From the NCBI GenBank assembly GCA_049323755.1, contig JBMOPE010000041.1, positions 62,001 through 126,000 on the forward strand: 64,000 nt of DNA, read 5' to 3'. Shown piece by piece: positions 62,801 through 64,000 of the stretch. Under the pieces are notes generated by a model. The model did not search any database. It was not told the origin of the DNA and was given only the letters and a program-made list of their open reading frames with translations. How positions within the stretch are numbered: position 1 is the stretch's first letter; each line of letters starts with the position of its first letter. The stretch is from BRHc4a sp049323755 (lineage in GTDB: Bacteria > Bacillota > Desulfotomaculia > Desulfotomaculales > Desulfocucumaceae). A program made the position numbers and the translations under genes.

Positions 62801-62923
62801 TTTTCTTGACCGCCCTCTGGTCACAGCATCCTCGCCTGCTCTTCCTACATGCAATTCCTGCTGCTTGTCTTTTTGCTCAATATGGTTTTCTTGACCTGAA
62901 TTTTTCTGATCCAATAGCCTCAC
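59858..62923 (-). CDS. CheB-CheR-PAS fusion protein
   Basis: A 1021-residue protein. The CheB methylesterase domain spans about 44-225 with S52 in IVGIGASAGGLEAF, His in LVQHLNP and Asp in SGTAADGSRG. The CheR methyltransferase domain spans about 240-520 with VPGCSTGEETYSIA and LISCRNAIIYF. A long coiled coil with repeated SSNEELQS/MNEELETAKEEL units (about 715-775) leads into two PAS domains (about 780-1000). Such fusions are usually coupled to hybrid kinases in non-flagellar sensory systems. The start is a GTG. Adjacent kinase downstream. Confidence 0.93.
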   Translation of the reverse strand: MRLLDQKNSGQENHIEQKDKQQELHVGRAGEDAVTRGRSRKEPSAIVGIGASAGGLEAFTQLLEKLPNDTGMAFVLVQHLNPKNKSMLTDILSKITSMSVSEVKNKTAVKPDHVYIIPPGKTMSVSQGVLKLIPRAARPYMPIDFFLESLAKDQGSKAIGVILSGTAADGSRGLKGIKNVGGVTFAQKPQTAKYDSMPLNAIATGVVDFVLPAEEIACELAKMARSCVLDDKRAEKGKLFSASADELNQIFTILRKASDTNFSEYRELTIKRRILRRMVMHKIEKLGDYANYLRENPAEVKELYQDMLINVTNFFRDPEAFDALKSLVFPAIMKNRAPEEPLRVWVPGCSTGEETYSIAIVLIEFLGDDAYNTPIKIFATDINETLIEKARVGIYPKNIKADVSIERLRRFFVKVDKGYQITKTVRDMCVFARQDMVKDPPFSRLDLISCRNAIIYFGPAMQKKLFPVLHYALKQKGFLLLGSSESVGAYANLFNLEDKKYKIYSKKAVPTPLLHEFTASEYAAAAIENRLKSSRSDPDAGLKFNVMEEADRIVLSQYAPVGVIINSDLEIIQFRGSTGAFLEPASGAPSLKLFKMVRDGLSLGLHSAIHRAKKENVPVRNEDLNVFYNGRSIRVNVDVIPIGEPHGKEKYFLVLFEKVVPQALPEEENVGRAEGLEQGTWGDENSQLIRLEHELVATKENLQCIIEKHEYTNEALRAANEEIQSSNEELQSMNEELETAKEELQSSNEELMTLNDEVQNRNLELGRIGSDLFNLFRSINIPVVMLSNNLQIRRFNPAAEKAFNLIATDVGRPITDINTNFNNSDLEQAVLEVIDSLISKEQEVQDRYGCWYSVQIRPYRTMENKIDGVVITYADIDTIKKSLALSQEAREYAEAIVETVREPLLILSADFHIKSANKAFYRAFMVSPEETVNKSIFDLGNKQWNIPQLRVLLQDILINNTLFENFEVEHDFQHIGYKKMLVNARRIVGPDDQTKLILMAIEDVTEHVRSLISSAKPPEDN

Positions 62924-63224
62924 CCTATCTTTTTAAGTAACCTGTTACTGCGTTATCAATAGTAATTTTTAGATTGAATGCACTTTAATTCCGCCCAACT
63001 TCGAACAAATTTACTTTGATCCGGAAAGCCATTACTATAGCCTCAGAGAGGATCTTTTTATAGGATTATCCTAGCAAATTAAATTTTGAAATATTTTTGC
63101 AATTAATGTGTTTATTAGACATTGTCCGGTAAATCGCCTTTGGAGAAAAAGTCGATATTCGCCAAAAAACATTTTTTTATAATCAGGCCTAGTACCAGCG
63201 AAGCTTAACTTCGCTGGCACTACC
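62924..63224. other. Intergenic region with one hairpin
   Basis: CCAGCGAAG-CTTAA-CTTCGCTGG at 63195-63217 is a perfect stem without a T tract. I see no gene or promoter I could defend. Confidence 0.4.
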
Positions 63225-63428
63225 CCTAATTATAAAGCGGAAGTGGTAGAAGAAGAATTTCAAATAATTCCGGGATTTTATGCGGCTGACACCGATGCCA
63301 ATTCCATACATTTTGACAGCTATACATTCATATTGCAAGGTAATACAATGGGATTTCCAATAAACAGCGGACGTATAGCCGGTGAAAGTGCTGCAGAATA
63401 TGTAGACTATTTCCTTAAATCAGCATAG
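63225..63428 (+). pseudogene. C-terminal fragment of a fumarate-reductase-type flavoprotein
   Basis: The only recognisable part is the FAD-domain end: IPGFYAADTDANSIHFDSY, then LQGNTMGFPINSGRIAGESAAEY. This matches the last about 55 residues of FAD-dependent oxidoreductases of the fumarate/urocanate reductase type. Everything upstream is missing and the frame simply opens near 63225 without an RBS, so it is a gene relic. Confidence 0.75.
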
Positions 63429-63506
63429 GGCAGACAGGGAATCTGAATTAATCAATAAAAATACACATAAACTGTATTTACTTTGTCGTTCAAAAGTAGT
63501 AAAATA

Positions 63507-63550
63507 AAAAAGGAAGGTCTTGGCATATTTTGCCTTACCTTCCTTTTTTT
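63507..63550. terminator. Strong terminator hairpin next to the tRNA fragment
   Basis: AAAAAAGGAAGGT and ACCTTCCTTTTTT bracket an 18-base loop. Read on the minus strand it directly follows the CCA of the tRNA-like fragment, as a tRNA terminator would. Confidence 0.8.
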
Positions 63551-63601
63551 GGTGGCAGAGGCGGGACTTGAACCCGCACGGTCTCCCATACGCCCCTCAT
63601 G
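63550..63601 (-). other. 3' half of a tRNA-Leu-like gene, probable attachment-site relic
   Basis: Minus-strand reading: TGAGGGGC (end of an anticodon loop, GAG), a class II variable arm, a perfect T-arm GCGGGTTCAAGTCCCGC, the acceptor strand CTCTGCC, then A and an encoded CCA. The 5' half (GGCAGAG, D-arm) is absent upstream; only GCAGAG occurs by chance nearby. This is the classic footprint left by an integrase recombining in a tRNA 3' half. Confidence 0.65.
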
Positions 63602-63723
63602 GTGGTGTTACTTCGTGGTAGAATTATTATTCTCTGCGCTGAGTTCAATGATACCTCGCAAGTTCTTTTAAGCCACTAAAATATTTTAGCGTTGCGTTAC
63701 AATTTTTATATTATTGCTGTTCC

Positions 63724-63945
63724 TTGGAAGGATTATTTATTGGCAATAGCGAGGTATGTTATAGAATGTATCCACGTCTGTTGGAAGGTTACATCGAATT
63801 TTCTTGCGGGTATTCAGAATGGTTTCCATCATCAAATTATGAAATAGCCCAGGGACCAGAAATTCTGTGGAATGAGAATAAAGATATGATTTCAGAAAAT
63901 TTTAGAAGTGAGATTCGAATCCCTGTCATTAAAAAGAAATATTAA
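63724..63945 (+). pseudogene. GyrI-like/AraC effector-binding domain, C-terminal fragment
   Basis: A 73-codon frame whose end matches the last strand and helix of GyrI-like ligand-binding domains (an EILWN segment, then SEIRIPVIKKK). The N-terminal half of the roughly 150-residue domain is missing and no convincing RBS precedes the ATG. Probably a truncated relic; a short real protein cannot be ruled out. A terminator follows. Confidence 0.5.
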
Positions 63946-63967
63946 GATAAATTCTAATAAAAATTAT

Positions 63968-64000
63968 AAGCCCTCTGCTGATAACTTCAACGGAGGGCTT
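63968..64000 (+). terminator. Intrinsic terminator at the right edge
   Basis: AAGCCCTC pairs with GAGGGCTT; the T tract, if any, lies outside the window. Confidence 0.65.

Noticed and set aside
63550..63640. Complete tRNA gene
   Set aside because: T-arm, acceptor 3' strand and CCA are perfect, but there is no D-arm or anticodon 5' half upstream; only a 3' half is supported.

Overview
The window looks like the chromosome of a spore-forming, largely anaerobic Firmicute of the Desulfotomaculum/Pelotomaculum (Peptococcaceae) type. This is inferred from strong AGGAGG-type ribosome binding sites, frequent TTG/GTG starts, a DUF3231 protein, two DUF1540 miniproteins, a CBO0543-type membrane protein, a cytochrome bd oxidase used without other terminal oxidases, and a c-di-GMP riboswitch in front of a chemotaxis operon. 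No marker allows a species call.

Layout. 0-9.5 kb: the translational GTPase TypA, a transposase-derived protein, a DASS anion transporter bracketed by two copies of the same attenuator-like RNA element, small Cys-rich proteins, an M29 aminopeptidase and an NRDE protein. 9.6-21.8 kb: a diguanylate cyclase, RarD-type permease, acyltransferase, glycerate kinase, creatininase-family protein, acyl-CoA synthetase, DUF3231 protein, an unexpected carotenoid-cleavage-type oxygenase, and a DUF318 permease. 22.0-30.5 kb: a co-directional accessory metabolic cluster (two SCP2-like proteins, class III aminotransferase, split transketolase, TetR regulator, class II aldolase, MFS carrier, HAD phosphatase) behind a promoter overlapped by a 15-bp-arm palindrome. 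30.5-37.5 kb: cydDC and cydAB for cytochrome bd, with a divergent Rrf2 regulator.

37.6-47 kb: a chemotaxis operon transcribed leftward (cheY, MCP, cheA, cheW, cheR, cheB) preceded by a c-di-GMP-I riboswitch and an intrinsic terminator; a diguanylate cyclase lies just upstream. 47.2-51.3 kb: DUF2804 protein, TatA/TatC, and a Tat-exported Fe-S protein with cytochrome b, behind a promoter carrying a CsoR-like palindrome. 51.7-53.6 kb: UDP-sulfoquinovose synthase and a GT-D glycosyltransferase.

53.6-64 kb is a scarred accessory region. An AT-rich arginase gene lies between ~150-bp direct repeats. It is followed by an acetyltransferase, an MNT antitoxin with a frameshifted HEPN partner, a frameshifted and truncated TOTE-type primase gene, gene fragments, and two tRNA/tmRNA-like 3' ends that look like old attachment sites. 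Among these sit an intact histidine kinase and a CheB-CheR-PAS fusion.

The most interesting items are the duplicated attenuator around the DASS transporter, the c-di-GMP-controlled chemotaxis operon beside a cyclase, the palindrome-controlled transketolase/aminotransferase/SCP2 cluster, and the sulfoquinovose synthase pair.
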